Origin: Ruegeria meonggei
GTDB lineage: Bacteria > Pseudomonadota > Alphaproteobacteria > Rhodobacterales > Rhodobacteraceae
Assembly (NCBI RefSeq): GCF_900172215.1
Contig: NZ_FWFP01000001.1
Span: forward strand, 372,001 to 436,000
Reading direction: 5' to 3'
DNA length: 64,000 nucleotides
Of this stretch, positions 44,040 to 53,122 are shown one piece after another (position 1 is the stretch's first letter; every line of letters starts with the position of its first letter). A program made the position numbers and the translations under genes. The notes beneath the pieces were generated by a model. That model was not told the origin of the DNA. It did no database searches and was given only the letters and a program-made list of their open reading frames with translations.

Positions 44040-45311
44040 ATGCGCTACATGATGACTTACGACCTTATGGAAACCATGCGGAACACCAATCAATGGATGG
44101 GTGCGACTGCCAGCGCCATGGCATCCTACCCCTTGTTTTCGATGGTGCCTAACCCTGCTTTTGGCATGATGGCGGCCTGGGGCGAAGTGACAGAACGTAC
44201 CTTTCAGCGCATGGTAGTCAAACCCGACTGGGGCATTCGCACCTATACCTGTGAAGACGGCAAAGATCATCTGGTCGAAATCGTCCCTGTCATGGAGCGC
44301 CCGTTCGGCGACTTGATCCACGTTCGCGTGAATGGCCGCGAAGAGCAACCCCGCAAAGTTCTGCTGGTTGCGCCAATGTCCGGCCACTACGCGACATTGT
44401 TGCGGTCCACGGTCAAAAGCCTGCTGGTCAACTGCGAAGTTTACATCACCGATTGGCATAACGCGCGTGATATCCCCGTTTCCGAAGGCAAGTTCGATGT
44501 CGAGGATTACACGCTCTACCTTGTCGATTTTATGAAAGAGCTGGGCCCTGAAACGCATGTTGTGGCCGTGTGCCAGCCTGCGCCTCTTACACTGGCCGCC
44601 ACAGCCTATCTGGCCGAGGTCGAGCCCAAGGCTCAGCCCAGCACCCTGACCCTTATCGGCGGACCGGTCGATCCGGATGCCACACCGACAGACGTGACCG
44701 ATTTCGGCCGTCGCGTCACCATGGGACAGCTGGAAGAAACCATGATCCAGCGCGTTGGCTTCAAGTACAAAGGCGTGGGTCGCATGGTCTATCCCGGCCT
44801 GCTGCAGCTGGCCTCGTTCATGTCGATGAATGCGGACCGGCATTCTCAGGCCTTCACGGATCAGGTTCAGCGCGTGATGCGGGGCGAGGCTTCGGACCAT
44901 GATGCGCATAACCGTTTCTATGATGAATACCTGGCCGTCATGGATATGACCGCCGAGTTCTATCTGTCCACGGTCGAGCGCGTCTTTAAAAACCGCGAGA
45001 TTGCCCGCAACGAATTTGTTGTCGCCGGACATAAGGTGGATATTGGCAAGATCACCGATGTCGCTGTTAAATCGGTCGAAGGCGCTAATGACGATATCTC
45101 TGCCCCGGGACAGTGTATTGCGGCGCTGGATCTGTGCACCGGCTTGCCGGCGTCGAAAAAAGCCAGCCATGTCGAACCCGGCGCTGGTCACTATGGCATC
45201 TTCGCCGGGCGCAGCTGGCGCGACAATATTCGCCCGCTGGTCATCGACTTTATGAACGCCAACGCGCGCAAACCACGGCGGCGTGCAGCGAACAAGAACA
45301 AAGTCGCCTAA
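44040..45311 (+). CDS. phaZ: Intracellular polyhydroxyalkanoate depolymerase PhaZ
   Basis: PhaZ mobilises stored PHA to 3-hydroxyacids. I start it at ATG 44040, preceded by AGGAGG at 8 bases (423 residues); the frame is open further upstream over the phaC promoter and is not used. The start MRYMMTYDLMETMRNTNQW is characteristic. The lipase-like box has Cys in place of Ser (VAVCQPAP, Cys about residue 178), as in the Ralstonia PhaZ1 group. The His end is in EPGAGHYGIFAGRSWRDNI. A basic tail closes the protein. Confidence 0.95.
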   Translation: MRYMMTYDLMETMRNTNQWMGATASAMASYPLFSMVPNPAFGMMAAWGEVTERTFQRMVVKPDWGIRTYTCEDGKDHLVEIVPVMERPFGDLIHVRVNGREEQPRKVLLVAPMSGHYATLLRSTVKSLLVNCEVYITDWHNARDIPVSEGKFDVEDYTLYLVDFMKELGPETHVVAVCQPAPLTLAATAYLAEVEPKAQPSTLTLIGGPVDPDATPTDVTDFGRRVTMGQLEETMIQRVGFKYKGVGRMVYPGLLQLASFMSMNADRHSQAFTDQVQRVMRGEASDHDAHNRFYDEYLAVMDMTAEFYLSTVERVFKNREIARNEFVVAGHKVDIGKITDVAVKSVEGANDDISAPGQCIAALDLCTGLPASKKASHVEPGAGHYGIFAGRSWRDNIRPLVIDFMNANARKPRRRAANKNKVA

Positions 45312-45316
45312 CCGTC

Positions 45317-45901
45317 ATGCGCAGGAACGCAGCAAAAGACACTGCTTTCTCCTGCGACTGCGGATCATTGCACGGTCGCGTCACCGCGCGCGGCGCGAAC
45401 ACAGGCACTCGTGTCGTTTGCTATTGCCGCGACTGCCGAGCGGGCCAGCTGTACTTCGGGCAGCCCGATCCCACGCCTGACCCGGTTGAAATTCTTCAAA
45501 TGGCACCAGAAGAGATCAAAATAGACGGCGGTGCGGAACATCTTGCGCTTATGCAGCTCAGCCCGCGCGGCATGCTGCGGTGGTATGCCAGATGCTGCAA
45601 CGCACCGATTGCGACCACCTCTCGCACCCCGAAATTTCCGTTTGCCGGGTTCATTGTACAGCGGATGCCCGACACCAGCGGACTTGGACCGATCACAACA
45701 CGGGGCTTTGTTCCGCAGCCCAGTGGAAAACAATCGCATGAAAAGCTGGGGCCGGCGATCTACGGGATGCTAACAAGGGTGGCAAAGTCCCGGCTGTCCG
45801 GCAGCTGGAAAGAGACGCCGTTCTTCGATGCAGAAACCGGCGATCCGGTGGCGACACCAACCATCCTCAGCAAAATCGAACGCGCCGCCCTTTACCCGTA
45901 G
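45317..45901 (+). CDS. GFA-like zinc-binding protein (DUF6151 type)
   Basis: This 194-residue protein has cysteine motifs like those of glutathione-dependent formaldehyde-activating enzymes: CDCGSLHG (about residues 15-22), VCYCRDCRAG (about 34-43) and ARCCNAP (about 95-101), all probable zinc ligands. The C-terminal region resembles DUF6151 proteins of rhodobacteria. Function is unknown. It starts 6 bp after phaZ, so it may be co-transcribed, and its last 10 bases overlap the end of the convergent hydrolase gene. Confidence 0.75.
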   Translation: MRRNAAKDTAFSCDCGSLHGRVTARGANTGTRVVCYCRDCRAGQLYFGQPDPTPDPVEILQMAPEEIKIDGGAEHLALMQLSPRGMLRWYARCCNAPIATTSRTPKFPFAGFIVQRMPDTSGLGPITTRGFVPQPSGKQSHEKLGPAIYGMLTRVAKSRLSGSWKETPFFDAETGDPVATPTILSKIERAALYP

Positions 45902-46608
45902 GCCACCCGGGCAGGTTCACTCAGCCAGTCGTGCAAAGCGTTGTTGACGACCTGAGGTGCTTCAAGGCTAGGCAAGTGTCCCGCATCTTCGAGAACTTTC
46001 AGCTCTGCTGCCGGGATCAGGTCAGCCATAAAGGCGTGTTTTCGAACCGGGGCGATCCTGTCATGTGCCCCACACAGGATCAGTGTCGGCACCCGGATAT
46101 GTCGCAACTCGCCTTGCTGATCGGGTCTCCGTTGCAATGCGCGGATCTGGCGCTCAAAAACGTCCGCCCCCATGTCCACAGCCATCGAAATCACATTGTT
46201 CAAAATCGGGATGCGCTGCGGACCCGGCGCCAATGTGTCAGACCCGATGATTTTGCGGATCACATCCTCAAGCCGCCCCGCTTTGGCACCGATCAACAGC
46301 TCTTCGCGGGCGGCGGCCATCTGCGGGGTTTCAGCTTGGGCATCCGTGGCCATCAGGCACAAGCGCGACACCCGGTCAGGCGCGCGGCGAATAATCTCAA
46401 GCGCGACCACACCGCCCATGCTCAGCCCGCCCAGCGCAAACCGGTGCGGCAACTGATCCAGCAGCCGCGATGCGATCTCTTCGATCCGTTCTCCGATTGA
46501 AACCGGAGCCACAGTCACCGCACGGCTCCTCGACAGGCTAACGATTTGGGGTTCGAAAAGCCGTGCATCACACATCAGTCCAGGCAGTAAAACCAGCGGC
46601 TCGATCAC
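45892..46608 (-). CDS. Alpha/beta hydrolase
   Basis: This is a 238-residue hydrolase. The oxyanion region is LLPGLMCDARLFEPQ, the nucleophile elbow LGGLSMGGVVALEI (Ser about residue 84), and the acid and base are in LILCGAHDRIAPVRK and EDAGHLPSLEAP. It is convergent with and overlaps the DUF6151-type gene by 10 bases. Substrate unknown; many relatives are esterases or lactonases. Confidence 0.88.
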   Translation of the reverse strand: MIEPLVLLPGLMCDARLFEPQIVSLSRSRAVTVAPVSIGERIEEIASRLLDQLPHRFALGGLSMGGVVALEIIRRAPDRVSRLCLMATDAQAETPQMAAAREELLIGAKAGRLEDVIRKIIGSDTLAPGPQRIPILNNVISMAVDMGADVFERQIRALQRRPDQQGELRHIRVPTLILCGAHDRIAPVRKHAFMADLIPAAELKVLEDAGHLPSLEAPQVVNNALHDWLSEPARVAYG

Positions 46609-46692
46609 GCGGGGCCTCCTAATATTCGACCTCTAAAGCGATGTTCTTTTCCCTCAGGATGAGAGGTTTTTCCGAAACGGGCAAGTTAAACT

Positions 46693-47325
46693 TCAGGGAT
46701 GGGTAACGCCCCGAAACACGGGGAAGTCTGCGTATCGCGCCCGGCGGGTGGACAGGTCTTCATCCGGCTCGGCCCCTGCACGCAACAAACAGCCACGCGG
46801 CGCGATATAGCTGTCGATCCGGCGATGCGGTGTAGGTCGCCACACTAGGTTAAATGCGCAGAGCTTGGGAAAGAACCAGATCTCGGAATAGTCCAGGTGG
46901 TCGTGCATCCACCAGGCCAGATCGCGCCAATCCCGCCCCTCGTCATACTGATCGGCAAACCATGGGATGACAATCGACGCCCCGGCGATCCGGTCGTCCC
47001 CTTCACCCCGGTCCCAGATGTGACACTCCAGCGGATTGTCATTGCGTGCACAGTTCAGGCGGTTTTCGTTCCCGAACCGGTTCAGGGAAGGTGAGCGATA
47101 ACCCGAGCGCACTGCGACCCTACCAAAGGTTTCCTCCAACGGGTCCAGAAGCGTTTGGCAAAACGCCCGACCGGTCTCGATTACCAAGTCAGGATTGTCC
47201 GGAAGGTTCTGTTTTTCATGGAAATTCCCGATTTCGGAATACAGAAACTCGCGCATGAAAAAATGCCGGGACAGGCGCACACGGCCAAGCGTTTCAAGGC
47301 TCCACATGCTGCCCGGTTTGCGCAT
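46693..47325 (-). CDS. Peptidase M15-like protein (uncertain activity)
   Basis: This 210-residue protein starts at ATG 47325, whose A is the last base of the VOC stop (TGATG), so it is translated by coupling. VRSGYRSPSLNRFG resembles the substrate-binding strand of D-Ala-D-Ala carboxypeptidase-like M15 domains, with ECHIWDRGEG as a possible metal His-Asp. The remainder (WMHDHLDYSEIWFFPKLCAFNL) is not a clear M15 match. It has no signal peptide. I am moderately sure of the fold, not of activity. Confidence 0.6.
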   Translation of the reverse strand: MRKPGSMWSLETLGRVRLSRHFFMREFLYSEIGNFHEKQNLPDNPDLVIETGRAFCQTLLDPLEETFGRVAVRSGYRSPSLNRFGNENRLNCARNDNPLECHIWDRGEGDDRIAGASIVIPWFADQYDEGRDWRDLAWWMHDHLDYSEIWFFPKLCAFNLVWRPTPHRRIDSYIAPRGCLLRAGAEPDEDLSTRRARYADFPVFRGVTHP

Positions 47326-47753
47326 CACCCGTACCCGTTCCAGCGAAACGCGCCATCGGGCGCAAGAGCTGCGAAGGGGTTGAACGCAACCTCCCAAATC
47401 GTGCCATCGGGGGCGCGAAAATAGCCGTGATACCCACCCCAGAATACATCAGAGGCGGGTTTCAGAACCTTTGCCCCCGCCATATCTGCACGGCTCAAAA
47501 CCTGTGCAACCTCATCCTTTGACCGGCAATTGTAGCTAAGCGTCAAAGCCCCTTGGCCCAGAGCCCCGGGATCAACGCCGATCTCATCAGCCAGAGCCGA
47601 CAAGGGGTAGAGACCAAGAGTTTGACCAATCAGATCAAAGGCGATGACACCATCCGGGCTGTCGATCCGTTTCCAACCCATGGCCTCATAGAATCCCGCT
47701 GCGGCGGCCGGATCATCTACACCAACTGTAATCAGGCTGACTCGCTGTTCCAT
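47325..47753 (-). CDS. VOC/glyoxalase superfamily protein
   Basis: This 142-residue VOC-fold protein has a first module VSLITVGVDDPAAAAGFYEAMG and a second module ending FRAPDGTIWEVAFNPF, the usual paired beta-alpha-beta-beta-beta units. It starts at ATG 47753, overlapping the stop of the upstream hydrolase (TGATG), and its own stop overlaps the M15-like gene. The metal-binding set is incomplete by eye, so the substrate is unknown. Confidence 0.83.
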   Translation of the reverse strand: MEQRVSLITVGVDDPAAAAGFYEAMGWKRIDSPDGVIAFDLIGQTLGLYPLSALADEIGVDPGALGQGALTLSYNCRSKDEVAQVLSRADMAGAKVLKPASDVFWGGYHGYFRAPDGTIWEVAFNPFAALAPDGAFRWNGYG

Positions 47754-48745
47754 CACTGCACCCCCAATTCGGTCAGCCAGGCCAGAATACCTGCCACTGC
47801 CGCATCCGTCTGACCAGGCGACATCAAACGACCGGCAATCACATGCGAGGCCGGATCATCGCCGGGGCCCATGGTCATCAGCTCTACAGTCGCTGGCCCA
47901 CCCCAGGTTTCAGCCACCTTATGTGTCAGGTCCGGACGCACCACCTGATCATCATCCGAAAACCAGAACAGGGCGGGTACCTGCGCGCCCGAGAAATCCA
48001 GCGCATTCACAGACTCGACCAGCACAGTCATCGGCACCACCGCCTCCCAAGGATAGACCGACGACCAGTATTTGTTCTTTTCAGGGTCCGGGCTGGATAC
48101 GTCTCGTTCTTCCCCCATCAACACAGGCAACCAGTGGCGTGCCCAAGGCAGGCCCGGAATCCACGCGCCGGCGGTATTCACACCAAAGTTAGGCGAGACA
48201 AAGACTATTCCAACAACATCCTGACTAAGCTCTTCATCCAACGCCGCCGCTGCGGCCAATGTCCCCCCGGTCGAGGTCGAAATCACCACAACCTTGTCAC
48301 CCACAGCCCGCGCCGCCGCCAGTCCTTCGGCCATATCCAGCATCCAGCCCGCTGCCGTGCCTTCGGCCATCGCAGGTCCGCCGCGGCCATGGCCATGTAG
48401 TCGGGTGTAAACCAGATTGGCCCCCAGCGCGTCAGCAACCTGATCGGGAACCGGGCGGATTTCCTCGGACGAGGCGGAAAAGCCATGGAGATACAGAACA
48501 GAAACCGGTGTCCTTTGTTCCTTGAAACCGTCCTGCCAGACCACCCGTTTTTCCACACCTGGCACGATATCAGCAAACGCGGACTCAGTACTTTCGAAAT
48601 AGACCTGAACGCCCTCACCGAATTTACGTGAGTCAAAGCGCGGATGCAGGGGCACCTCTTCCCGCGGTCCAAACCAATAAATTGCGCCGCCGATAACGAT
48701 CAACGCCAATAGAAGTCGTCCAAGCACCCAGCCTAAGCGTCGCAT
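47753..48745 (-). CDS. Membrane-anchored alpha/beta hydrolase
   Basis: This is a 330-residue protein with an N-terminal membrane segment (LGWVLGRLLLALIVIGGAIYW) and an alpha/beta hydrolase domain facing the periplasm. The oxyanion hole is LYLHGFSASSEE, the nucleophile STSTGGTLAAAAA (Ser about residue 163), and the acid/base region FWFSDDDQVVRPD and PASHVIAG. It starts at ATG 48745 inside the end of the upstream hydrolase gene (13-base overlap). It may act on lipids or esters. Confidence 0.85.
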   Translation of the reverse strand: MRRLGWVLGRLLLALIVIGGAIYWFGPREEVPLHPRFDSRKFGEGVQVYFESTESAFADIVPGVEKRVVWQDGFKEQRTPVSVLYLHGFSASSEEIRPVPDQVADALGANLVYTRLHGHGRGGPAMAEGTAAGWMLDMAEGLAAARAVGDKVVVISTSTGGTLAAAAALDEELSQDVVGIVFVSPNFGVNTAGAWIPGLPWARHWLPVLMGEERDVSSPDPEKNKYWSSVYPWEAVVPMTVLVESVNALDFSGAQVPALFWFSDDDQVVRPDLTHKVAETWGGPATVELMTMGPGDDPASHVIAGRLMSPGQTDAAVAGILAWLTELGVQ

Positions 48746-49494
48746 CTCTCGCCCCCTACCACGTCCAGAATGGCCTCTTCGATCAACCCCAGACAAGGTC
48801 CGTCCGAAAATCGGTGATCTGCGTCCTTTACCAGCAAAAGATGCATGTCAGGCCCGGTGGCATGCTCCAACAATCGCACGGCAGTTTCCGTGGAAACCGC
48901 CGTATCCGCCGTACCTTGCAGGAACCGCACCGGAAACGGCAGGTCCAGAGCGTTCCGCAATACCAGCCGCCGCCGACCGTCCTCGATCATTCGGTTGGTG
49001 ATAATATAGGGTTCCATATAGTCCGAGGGCAGCTCCACCTGGCCAACAGCCTTCAGCGCCGCTTTTTGCTCGTCACTGAACGACGCCCAATAGCCGTCCT
49101 CGGTGAAATCCGGTGCCGCCGCGATGGTGACCATCCCGGCAATCCGCTCCGGCATCGCACGGGCCAGCAACAATGCCTGCCACCCGCCCATGGATGAGCC
49201 GACTATGATCAACGAACCCTCGGTCAGGGCAGTCACAGCTGCCATCGTGTCCTCATGCCAGTCACCAATGCAGCCATCGGTGAAAGCACCAGAACTCTCC
49301 CCGTGCCCGGAATAGTCAAACCGCAGATATGCCTGTCCACGCGCCTGAGCCCAGGCCTCAAGATGTACGGCTTTGGTGCCTTCCATATCCGATTTCAAAC
49401 CGCCCAGAAATACAATGGTCGGGCCCGTGCCTTCGTTTTTGTGATAGGCCAACCGCCGCCCTTGCGCCGTTTCCAGAAACTCCGTCGCCGCCAT
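48733..49494 (-). CDS. Cytoplasmic alpha/beta hydrolase
   Basis: This 253-residue hydrolase is of the ABHD10-like group. Motifs are VFLGGLKSDMEGTKA, the Asp-loop FDYSGHGESSG, the nucleophile VGSSMGGWQALLLA (Ser about residue 99), and FLQGTADTAVS and KDADHRFSDG for acid and His. The start is ATG 49494 (AGAGGG upstream). It heads a four-gene overlapping unit with the membrane hydrolase, VOC and M15-like genes. Confidence 0.87.
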   Translation of the reverse strand: MAATEFLETAQGRRLAYHKNEGTGPTIVFLGGLKSDMEGTKAVHLEAWAQARGQAYLRFDYSGHGESSGAFTDGCIGDWHEDTMAAVTALTEGSLIIVGSSMGGWQALLLARAMPERIAGMVTIAAAPDFTEDGYWASFSDEQKAALKAVGQVELPSDYMEPYIITNRMIEDGRRRLVLRNALDLPFPVRFLQGTADTAVSTETAVRLLEHATGPDMHLLLVKDADHRFSDGPCLGLIEEAILDVVGGERCDA

Positions 49495-49572
49495 GAAACC
49501 CTCTGTCTTGTTTCTCAACATCTTGCATGCCGGGTCATGCACTTCAATTCCCCGATCTCCTTCATCTGGCTA

Positions 49573-49609
49573 AAAATATCCCGGGGAGCGCGAGGGGCTA
49601 GCCCCTCGC
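49573..49609. repeat. Intergenic palindromic element of the rhodobacterial AAATATCCCGGGG type
   Basis: AAAATATCCCGGGGAGCGCG leads into GCGAGGGGCTAGCCCCTCGC (49590-49609), a perfect 20-bp palindrome. This layout (an AAATATCCC lead, a G-run and a GC-rich palindrome) recurs in intergenic DNA of many rhodobacteria, as I recall it; the copy number here cannot be seen from one window. It sits between divergent genes, so it is not an ordinary terminator. Confidence 0.5.
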
Positions 49610-49710
49610 CCCCGCACTTGACACAGGCACCACCACCTGCCAAACGAGCCAGACAAACATAACCCGCAACCGGGCGTTCAGTGGGCGCCAAACCGACGAG
49701 GAGAGCCGAT

Positions 49711-51669
49711 ATGGCCTTGGATTCAAAATCCGTCTCACTCACCTTTCCCGATGGCAATGCACGGTCCTTTGACGCAGGCGTAACACCCGCGCAGGTTGCT
49801 GCCGATATCTCAACCTCGCTGGCCAAAAAGGCTATCTCGGCCACAGTGAACGGCCAACACTGGGACCTGCAATGGCCGATTGAGGCTGACGCCCAGATCG
49901 CGATCCACACCATGAAGGATGAGGTTCAGGCCAATGAGCTGATCCGCCACGACCTGGCGCATATCATGGCCCGTGCCGTGCAAGAGATCTGGCCTGACAC
50001 CAAGGTGACCATCGGCCCCGTCATCGAAAACGGCTGGTATTATGACTTTGACCGGGCCGAGCCGTTCACGCCTGAAGACTTGGGCGCGATTGAAAAGAAG
50101 ATGAAGGAAATCATCAACAAGCGCGACGCCGTAACTACGGAAGTCTGGGACCGTCAGCGCGCGATTGATTTCTACACCGAAAACAACGAGCCCTATAAGG
50201 TAGAGCTGATCGACGCCATTCCGGGCGATGAGCCGCTGCGCATGTACTGGCACGGCGACTGGCAGGACCTATGCCGAGGCCCGCACCTGCAACATACCGG
50301 CCAGGTGCCGGGCGATGCGTTCAAACTGATGTCCATCGCCGGTGCCTATTGGCGTGGCGACAGCGACCGCGCAATGCTGCAGCGCATCTACGGCGTGGCC
50401 TTCACCGGCAAGGAAAAGCTCAAAGCGCACCTGCACATGTTGGAAGAGGCCGCAAAGCGCGACCACCGTAAACTGGGTCGCGAGATGAACCTGTTCCACA
50501 TGCAGGAAGAGGCCCCCGGTCAGATTTTCTGGCACCCCAACGGCTGGACCATCTATACCGAACTTCAGGACTACATGCGCCGCAAGCAGAAGGTCGGCGG
50601 CTATGTCGAGGTAAACACTCCGCAGGTCGTGAACCGAAATCTGTGGGAAAAGTCGGGCCACTGGGAGAAGTATCAGGAAAACATGTTTATCGTCGAAGTC
50701 GACGAAGACAATGCCCGCGAAAAAGCCGTCAATGCGCTGAAACCCATGAACTGCCCCTGCCACGTGGAAATCTTCAAGCACGGTCTGAAGTCTTATCGCG
50801 ACCTGCCGCTTCGTATGGCCGAGTTCGGTTCATGCGCACGTTATGAACCCTCGGGGGCACTGCACGGCATCATGCGCGTACGCGGCTTCGCCCAGGATGA
50901 CGGACATATCTTTGCAGAAGAGAGCCAGATCGGCAGCGAATGTGCCCGTTTCATCACCTTCCTGACCGACATCTATGCGGATCTTGGATTCGACAGCTTC
51001 TCGGTCAAGTTCTCGGATCGCCCTGAAACTCGCGCAGGATCGGACGAGGTTTGGGACAAGGCTGAAGACGCGTTGCTACAGGCGACCCGCGCGGCGGGTG
51101 TCGAGCCGGAAATGAATCCCGGCGAAGGCGCATTTTATGGGCCGAAGCTGGAATTTGTGCTTACCGATGCGATCGGCCGGGACTGGCAGTGCGGCACGTT
51201 CCAAGTGGATTTCGTCCTGCCCGAGCGGCTGGATGCCACGTATATTGGCGCGGATGGCAACAAGCACCGCCCTGTCATGCTGCATCGCGCCACCCTTGGC
51301 TCGTTCGAACGCTTCATCGGTATCCTGATCGAAGAACATGCAGGCAAGCTGCCCTTCTGGCTGGCTCCGCGTCAGGTTGTTGTCGCCTCGATCACATCCG
51401 AGGCGGATGATTATGTCATGGAAGTTGTTGAAACGCTGAGGGCGGCAGGTGTCCGGGTCGAGGCCGATATTCGCAACGAAAAGATCAACTACAAAGTCCG
51501 CGAGCATTCGGTCGGCAAAGTGCCAGTCATTCTGGCCGTCGGTCACCGCGAAGTTGATGAGCGCACTGTCAGCGTCCGCCGTTTGGGTGAAAAACAAACG
51601 CAGGTTCAACCGCTTGAGGTTGTAACAAATGAACTGTCACAGGCCGCAACTCCGCCGGACCTGCTGTAA
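49711..51669 (+). CDS. thrS: Threonyl-tRNA synthetase
   Basis: This class II synthetase charges tRNA-Thr. It starts at ATG 49711 behind GAGGAGAG and has 652 residues. The TGS domain occupies residues 1-60 ([19 protein letters not shown]). The editing domain starts with [11 protein letters not shown] and carries the [11 protein letters not shown] region. The catalytic core has zinc-site text [12 protein letters not shown], motif 2 [18 protein letters not shown] and motif 3 around [19 protein letters not shown]. An anticodon-binding domain is C-terminal. A hairpin follows the stop. Confidence 0.98.
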   Translation: MALDSKSVSLTFPDGNARSFDAGVTPAQVAADISTSLAKKAISATVNGQHWDLQWPIEADAQIAIHTMKDEVQANELIRHDLAHIMARAVQEIWPDTKVTIGPVIENGWYYDFDRAEPFTPEDLGAIEKKMKEIINKRDAVTTEVWDRQRAIDFYTENNEPYKVELIDAIPGDEPLRMYWHGDWQDLCRGPHLQHTGQVPGDAFKLMSIAGAYWRGDSDRAMLQRIYGVAFTGKEKLKAHLHMLEEAAKRDHRKLGREMNLFHMQEEAPGQIFWHPNGWTIYTELQDYMRRKQKVGGYVEVNTPQVVNRNLWEKSGHWEKYQENMFIVEVDEDNAREKAVNALKPMNCPCHVEIFKHGLKSYRDLPLRMAEFGSCARYEPSGALHGIMRVRGFAQDDGHIFAEESQIGSECARFITFLTDIYADLGFDSFSVKFSDRPETRAGSDEVWDKAEDALLQATRAAGVEPEMNPGEGAFYGPKLEFVLTDAIGRDWQCGTFQVDFVLPERLDATYIGADGNKHRPVMLHRATLGSFERFIGILIEEHAGKLPFWLAPRQVVVASITSEADDYVMEVVETLRAAGVRVEADIRNEKINYKVREHSVGKVPVILAVGHREVDERTVSVRRLGEKQTQVQPLEVVTNELSQAATPPDLL

Positions 51670-51692
51670 CATTCGGCAAAAAATTGCCCCAT

Positions 51693-51718
51693 ATCCGGCC
51701 TCAAATTTGGGGCCGGAT
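51693..51718 (+). terminator. Probable terminator of thrS
   Basis: ATCCGGCC and GGCCGGAT form an 8-bp stem with a 10-base loop, 24 bp after the stop. The T-rich stretch (CCTTTTTCTTTT) starts only 13 bases later, so efficiency is uncertain. The rest of the 221-bp gap before the next gene must hold the bufferin promoter; I see no clear -35/-10 pair. Confidence 0.6.
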
Positions 51719-51890
51719 TGAAACAAATACCCTTTTTCTTTTCAAAAACAATTTGTTAACCTGCAAGGGGACATAGCATGTCCTGACGGGGTTGTGAGAC
51801 ACGGGCTCGTGAATTTAACTGAGGCCCTGCAACCACTACCTTTGTCATTGTCACAAGCAGACATACGCAGTCACTAAAAGGATTACCGAG

Positions 51891-52193
51891 ATGTCGAACA
51901 CCGCAAAAACCCTGGTTATCGCAAGCGCAGTCGCAGCAGCCGTTTCCGGTGCAGCCACAACTGCCACCGCACAAGCAAAAGAGAAATGCTATGGCGTTTC
52001 GCTGGCCGGTCAGAATGACTGTGCCGCCGGCCCCGGCACCACTTGCGCGGGCACCTCTACCGTAGATTATCAAGGCAACGCATGGACCTTGGTCGATGCG
52101 GGCACCTGCGCCGATATCGATCTGCCCAAGTCGGCCGATGGCGCCGCACGCACTGGCTCGCTCGAGCCGCTGGATCGCGACCTGCCGGCATAA
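51891..52193 (+). CDS. DUF2282 bufferin-type RiPP precursor (BufA1-like)
   Basis: This is a 100-residue exported precursor. The signal peptide covers residues 1-27 (ends TATA). The mature core has four cysteines, C33, C44, C52 and C73, in the DUF2282 pattern [38 protein letters not shown]. An acidic tail of about 25 residues ([20 protein letters not shown]) follows. In related systems the cysteines are converted to heterocycles by DUF692/DUF2063 enzymes and the product binds copper in the periplasm; that is family knowledge. AAGGA lies 9 bases before the ATG. A hairpin separates it from the enzyme genes, consistent with the precursor being made in excess. Confidence 0.9.
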   Translation: MSNTAKTLVIASAVAAAVSGAATTATAQAKEKCYGVSLAGQNDCAAGPGTTCAGTSTVDYQGNAWTLVDAGTCADIDLPKSADGAARTGSLEPLDRDLPA

Positions 52194-52212
52194 GCCTGAG
52201 AATGCACAACAC

Positions 52213-52243
52213 AGAGGGGCGGGCCCAATCGCCCGCCTCTTTG
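52213..52243 (+). terminator. Attenuator-like hairpin between precursor and enzyme genes
   Basis: AGAGG/CCTCT and CGGGC/GCCCG form ten pairs with a 2-base bulge and a CCAATC loop, followed by TTTG. It begins 19 bp after the precursor stop and ends 21 bp before the DUF692 start. It would stabilise the upstream message or let only part of the transcripts continue. Confidence 0.6.
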
Positions 52244-52264
52244 TCGTGAATGGGGAGCAAGCAC

Positions 52265-53122
52265 ATGTTGGACAATACAACCAGACCGAACAAGCTGCCT
52301 GCCGCGCCGGGTGTCGGCTATAAACCTCAGCACTTCGCGCAGATTCTGGACCATTCACAACCGGTCGCATGGCTTGAGATCCACGCCGAAAACTATATGG
52401 GTGACGGCGGTCGCCCGCTTGCCCAACTACGGCACCTGTCCGAAAAATTCCCGATCTCGGTTCACGGCGTTGGCCTTTCTATTGGCAGCGAAGACCCGTT
52501 GGACCCCGATCACCTTGCCCGTCTGAAACATCTTGTCGGCTGGCTGAACCCGGCCAGCTTTTCAGAGCATCTGGCCTGGTCGACCCATGACAGCCATTTC
52601 CTGAACGACCTTTTGCCCTTGCCCTACACCGATGCCACCCTTGCCCGCGTCTGTGAACATATTGACCAAGTACAGGACGTTGTCGGGCGGCAGATGCTAC
52701 TTGAAAACCCCTCCAGCTATCTGGCATTCGAAGAAAGCACCTGGTCCGAGCCCGACTTTCTGCGCGAGATAGCCCGCGGCACGGGCTGTGGCCTGTTGCT
52801 GGATGTGAACAACGTGTTTGTGTCCGCCACCAATCTGGATTTCTCACCGCAGGGCTATATCGATGCATACCCCTTGGACGCGGTGGGCGAAATTCACCTT
52901 GGCGGACATGATGAGGATGAGGATGACCATGGCCATCCCCTGTTGATCGACAGCCACGGCCGCGAGGTCGTCGACCCGGTCTGGGCGCTGCTGGACTATG
53001 TTCTGGAGCGATCAGGCCCCAGACCGCTGCTGGTCGAATGGGATACGGATGTCCCCGACTGGCCAATCCTGCGGGCCGAAGCAGATCGCGCCCAGGCGGC
53101 ATTGGACCGCGTCCCGGCATGA
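52265..53122 (+). CDS. DUF692 multinuclear iron enzyme (BufB/MbnB-like)
   Basis: This is a 285-residue TIM-barrel-type enzyme of the MNIO (DUF692) family, which oxidises cysteine residues of RiPP precursors. Probable metal-binding text: EIHAENY (residues 38-44), HGVGLSIGS (H67), SEHLAW (E101, H102), LENPSSY (E147), LDVNNV (D180, N182), EIHLGGH (H211, H215), DSHG (D229, H231) and VEWDTD (E258). I choose ATG 52265, with GGGGAG 7 bases upstream; another ATG five codons earlier lacks such a site. Its stop overlaps the next gene as ATGA, so enzyme and partner are co-translated. Confidence 0.93.
   Translation: MLDNTTRPNKLPAAPGVGYKPQHFAQILDHSQPVAWLEIHAENYMGDGGRPLAQLRHLSEKFPISVHGVGLSIGSEDPLDPDHLARLKHLVGWLNPASFSEHLAWSTHDSHFLNDLLPLPYTDATLARVCEHIDQVQDVVGRQMLLENPSSYLAFEESTWSEPDFLREIARGTGCGLLLDVNNVFVSATNLDFSPQGYIDAYPLDAVGEIHLGGHDEDEDDHGHPLLIDSHGREVVDPVWALLDYVLERSGPRPLLVEWDTDVPDWPILRAEADRAQAALDRVPA

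Noticed and set aside
43956..45191. 411-codon open frame antisense to phaZ
   Set aside because: It mirrors the PhaZ coding frame in GC-rich DNA, has no family features and no ribosome binding site.
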